Part shown: one piece after another, positions 19,690 through 21,959 of the stretch
Layout of the letters: each line of letters starts with the position of its first letter
Numbering within the stretch: position 1 is the stretch's first letter
From: a virus
DNA: 21,959 bases
Direction: 5' to 3' (one strand)
Virus record (IMG/VR): IMGVR_UViG_3300042429_000463
Location: 1-21,959 of that record
The notes under the pieces: model-generated
What the model saw: only the letters and a program-made list of their open reading frames with translations
Database searches by the model: none
Told to the model about the DNA's origin: nothing
Translations under genes and position numbers: made by a program

Positions 19690-20027
19690 TTCAAAAGCCA
19701 GTTTTCATATTCATTTAATTGGTATTCATTCTCTATTCTATCCTGCTCTTCATTTAACATTATAATCTTTTGCTCTGGAGTGTAATCTGGTTCGTAATAC
19801 TTAGCAAACTCTTTTCGGTCATTGTAGTATTTATTCATTAGCCATTGATTAACTTCAGGCATCTCTATTGCATCGCCTACAACGTAAGCATTTCTAACCT
19901 CAATCTTTGTATCGTAACAAGTAATAAAAGAATTTGAATAATCGCAGTAACAGCAAATAGAGAATTGAGCATCCAAAGCTACAAAATAAAATTTACCGTG
20001 TTCAAAAGTTCTGTTTTCGTTTAGCAT
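19686..20027 (-). CDS. Acidic early protein of unknown function (113 aa)
   Basis: I do not recognise this protein. The first half (FYFVALDAQFSICCYCDYSN, then NAYVVGDAIEMPEV) looks like a small beta sheet, and the second half is a charged helix (YTPEQKIIMLNEEQDRIENE) ending in NEYENWLLK. It is the first gene behind promoter P2, with an A-rich leader (AACACAAAAACACTAATATT before ATG). First position suggests early, strong expression. Confidence 0.65.
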   Translation of the reverse strand: MLNENRTFEHGKFYFVALDAQFSICCYCDYSNSFITCYDTKIEVRNAYVVGDAIEMPEVNQWLMNKYYNDRKEFAKYYEPDYTPEQKIIMLNEEQDRIENEYQLNEYENWLLK

Positions 20028-20057
20028 AATATTAGTGTTTTTGTGTTATTGATAGGA

Positions 20058-20088
20058 CAAATTTAAAACCTTATATTTACAAAACAAA
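20058..20088 (-). promoter_or_regulatory. Early promoter P2 with palindromic operator
   Basis: Minus strand: TTTG (20088-20085), 19 bases, TAAATTTG (20065-20058), matching the Bacteroidota consensus fully. The TTTG lies in the palindrome AACAAAACTTTTGTT (20083-20097), as at P1. Start of transcription would be near 20051, about 24 bases before the ATG at 20027. Confidence 0.75.
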
Positions 20089-20108
20089 ACTTTTGTTATC
20101 TTTTTTTT
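20081..20108. repeat. 28-bp repeat, copy 2 (operator/UP element)
   Basis: Identical to 14312-14339. It covers the palindrome and the A-run upstream of promoter P2. No third copy was seen in the window. Confidence 0.75.
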
Positions 20109-20140
20109 AATAATTTGTAAAATAAATTATCTCTAATCTG

Positions 20141-20176
20141 TAAAACAAAAAAGGATAGCCTTACGGGGCTACCCTT
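20141..20176 (-). terminator. Intrinsic terminator after the holin gene
   Basis: In the minus-strand RNA AAGGGUAGCC (20176-20167) pairs with GGCUAUCCUU (20160-20151) through 10 pairs including one G-U, with a 6-base loop. UUUUGUUUUA follows (20150-20141). On the plus strand the G-U position is an A-C mismatch, so the minus strand is the functional one. It ends the structural/holin operon before promoter P2. Confidence 0.85.
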
Positions 20177-20204
20177 CATTCATGGTCTAAAATGCAGATT
20201 TGTC

Positions 20205-20669
20205 TTATTGTTTGTCTTCGTTGAAGTTCTTTAAATCGTTCTTTATATCGTTCGCCTTACCTATCAATTCCTTAACGCTCGTGAAGATACTTTTACCTTT
20301 GACTATCGTATAACTCTCATCTATCGAAGTGAACTCTATAAAGATAAATACTAAACTTAATAATTTAGTCATAAAATATTCAATCTTTACCAAATTAACA
20401 AATAAACTATTCAAAATAAATTTATCCATTAAGAAAAAAAGAATAATCAAACTAATATAAGTGATAGACTTATTTATCAAACCTACTCTTAACTTTCTAC
20501 TTGTCCACTTCATACCTACCTTCTTAACCCTCCAGTAAGCGAATAGAGTGTCAATAGTGACAAAGCTAATAACAGTCAAAATAACCCCTGCAATAGGATT
20601 TAAAAAGACTAATATAGTAAGTAGTACCGAATGTAAAACGTTAAGAACGTCTGATAGTAAAGTCTTCAT
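20205..20669 (-). CDS. Holin, phage_holin_4-like (154 aa)
   Basis: The protein should form the membrane lesion that releases the endolysin. About four hydrophobic segments (about 8-23, 26-46, 69-84, 100-116), a basic loop WRVKKVGMKWTSRKLRVGL (46-64) after the second, and IEFTSIDESY (111-120) fit the phage_holin_4 (toxin secretion/phage lysis) family, where 'E-x-x-S-x-x-E-N' follows the last helix. The C-terminus (130-154) is charged and cytoplasmic. It is placed after the tail-fibre genes, about 9 kb from the amidase, with a strong terminator directly behind it. Confidence 0.8.
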   Translation of the reverse strand: MKTLLSDVLNVLHSVLLTILVFLNPIAGVILTVISFVTIDTLFAYWRVKKVGMKWTSRKLRVGLINKSITYISLIILFFLMDKFILNSLFVNLVKIEYFMTKLLSLVFIFIEFTSIDESYTIVKGKSIFTSVKELIGKANDIKNDLKNFNEDKQ

Positions 20670-20678
20670 TATTTAAAT

Positions 20679-20978
20679 TTAATCAATTATAACATTATAC
20701 CCTAACAATATAAATTCGTTTTGCATATAAATTAAAGCCGTTTCTAAACTTTGAGTCTCAGTTGGTAAGATAGCAAAGTTATAAGTCAAATTTACAATAT
20801 TTGTACTTAACTCTTTACCCTCTAAAAAGCTATCATAGTTTAAATAGGTTTTATAGTTTACTGTTAGCGTTCCGTCTAAATTGCAAGTAAAAACAATTCT
20901 AACATAAATAGAGGTAAGTTCAATATCAGTATTTTGAACTAAAATAGGTGTAGTGTTTTTTGATAATAATAGTGCCAT
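20679..20978 (-). CDS. Small beta-rich protein next to tail fibre (99 aa)
   Basis: I do not recognise this protein firmly. It is beta-rich (LTSIYVRIVFTCNLDGTLTV, about 21-40; KTYLNYDSFLEGKEL) and ends with a helix (ETQSLETALIYMQNEFILLG). Short proteins of this kind often accompany tail fibres in Bacteroidota phages, perhaps as part of the fibre or its assembly. It starts 4 bases after the tail-fibre stop and is followed by the holin after 9 bases. Confidence 0.65.
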   Translation of the reverse strand: MALLLSKNTTPILVQNTDIELTSIYVRIVFTCNLDGTLTVNYKTYLNYDSFLEGKELSTNIVNLTYNFAILPTETQSLETALIYMQNEFILLGYNVIID

Positions 20979-20982
20979 AGTT

Positions 20983-21959
20983 TTAATCTAATCTTTTGTA
21001 TTTTAAAATTGTTCCTTTACAAGTTCTGGCTGTTCCAGATGCTCCAGTTGCTAAAGCAAATTGAAATTTAAATATACCATTATTTGTCGCATAGAATCCA
21101 AAATCAATAGTCCCAGTTGTTATTCCATTTAAATTTCCTATTTGACCTATAGGGATAGCATTTGTTATACTTGCACCAGAGACGTTTATAGCAGTTACAA
21201 CAGCAGAATTTGCAGCATTTCTACAAATAGCATTTCCAGAACCAGTCATCGTACCTGCACTAACAGCATATCCAAATTTGTAATCATTTAACGTACTATC
21301 TCCAGCTGTAGCTAAAACCATTTGAATCATATAGTTTCCACCAGCTACTACAGAAAATTGAAGTTCTGTATCATCTACCAAAGTTGAACTATTAACTACA
21401 TTTTGATTTGCACTTTTTACAATAACTGTCCATCCTTCGCTTTGAGCAGGGGTATAACCTAAAGCTGTCGCTATCGTTTTGTTCTCCCAAACTAAAGTAC
21501 TTGAGTTGTAAGCTATAATATCATTATTTGATAAAGTACCTGTGTTTATATCTACGTTATGCAATTCGTTAAGTTCATAACCGTTGTCTATCTTAACGTA
21601 AATCTTGCCATTTATAGCGTGAGCATATTCGACATAACCAACCCTAACCTCGTGAAATGGTGCGCTCGGTTTTACATTTGTAACTGCTCCAAAAGTTGAC
21701 GGACTTAAATATAATAAGTCGCCATCGTTCCAAGTCTCACCCTGTAAACTTCCAGTTGTATTGATTTTAGTTAACTGACCTACTGATACAATAAAACCCT
21801 CTTGATTAACTGCTATATTCTCACAAACAATTCCTAAAGTCCCAGCACTATTAGCGTCATTGTCAGCCTTTGCTAACTTAACAGATAACCTCTGACCAGT
21901 AGCACCTGAAACAATAACAACCTGATAACCTGCCTTAGTCAAAGGAACTAAAGGAGATG
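20983..21959 (-). CDS. Tail-fibre-type protein, C-terminal part (5' end outside the window)
   Basis: The reading frame is open to the window edge: SPLVPLTKAGYQVVIVSGAT at the border continues the protein, so the TTG at 21942 is not a real start. The visible 325 residues begin with a beta-rich domain typical of phage tail fibres and decorations (VVIVSGATGQRLSVKLAKAD; GETWNDGDLLYLSP; AHAINGKIYVKIDNGYELNE). Next come ATALGYTPAQ, a common fibre linker, and a C-terminal jelly-roll-like domain (about 170 residues, ending in TILKYKRLD) that may bind the host surface. The position upstream of the holin fits the end of a structural operon. Confidence 0.8.
   Translation of the reverse strand, partial: SPLVPLTKAGYQVVIVSGATGQRLSVKLAKADNDANSAGTLGIVCENIAVNQEGFIVSVGQLTKINTTGSLQGETWNDGDLLYLSPSTFGAVTNVKPSAPFHEVRVGYVEYAHAINGKIYVKIDNGYELNELHNVDINTGTLSNNDIIAYNSSTLVWENKTIATALGYTPAQSEGWTVIVKSANQNVVNSSTLVDDTELQFSVVAGGNYMIQMVLATAGDSTLNDYKFGYAVSAGTMTGSGNAICRNAANSAVVTAINVSGASITNAIPIGQIGNLNGITTGTIDFGFYATNNGIFKFQFALATGASGTARTCKGTILKYKRLD

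Overview
The window is an A+T-rich stretch of a double-stranded DNA tailed phage (or prophage) of a Bacteroidota host, probably a flavobacterium-like bacterium. Three things point there. The best promoter matches are of the Bacteroidota type (TTTG, about 19 bases, TAnnTTTG). Starts lie behind A-rich or CA-rich leaders instead of Shine-Dalgarno sequences. Several proteins look like families common in Bacteroidota phages. Every gene I accept is on the minus strand, so transcription runs from right to left. Both window ends cut through genes.

From right (upstream) to left (downstream): (1) 20205-21959 holds the end of a tail-fibre-type gene, a small companion and a holin, closed by a strong terminator. 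(2) 18581-20088 starts at a Bacteroidota promoter with a 15-bp palindrome and encodes three small early proteins and an ERF-type single-strand annealing protein. (3) 17573-18583 is a regulatory node: direct repeats, a hairpin and a promoter ahead of two helix-turn-helix proteins. (4) 14344-17417 is the replication block: a replisome organizer that carries iteron-like repeats inside its own gene (a lambda-O-like origin candidate), a conserved unknown protein, an AT-rich small gene, a second peptidoglycan hydrolase and a RuvC-like resolvase. (5) 11477-14319 starts at a second promoter with the same palindrome and holds many small genes, among them four paralogues. A SAM-dependent methyltransferase flanked by inverted palindromic elements sits inside this paralogue row like an inserted cassette. 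(6) 6329-11399 is the late operon: a near-consensus promoter, amidase endolysin, two spanin-like membrane proteins, metallophosphatase, ParB-like protein, SSB-like protein, a small basic protein and both terminase subunits. (7) 1-6267 is tail morphogenesis: a probable tail assembly chaperone pair made by a -1 frameshift on a U9 run, a tail-terminator-like and a gp10-like protein, two large tail/baseplate-like proteins, and the first codons of the next gene.

In use, the early palindrome-bearing promoters would express recombination, regulatory and replication functions. The organizer would open the origin inside its gene, ERF and RuvC-like proteins would handle recombination, and the late promoter would drive lysis, packaging and tail genes. 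No portal, major capsid protein, protease, integrase, helicase or polymerase is visible in the window. Functional calls rest on reading motifs and remembered family resemblance; no database search was done.
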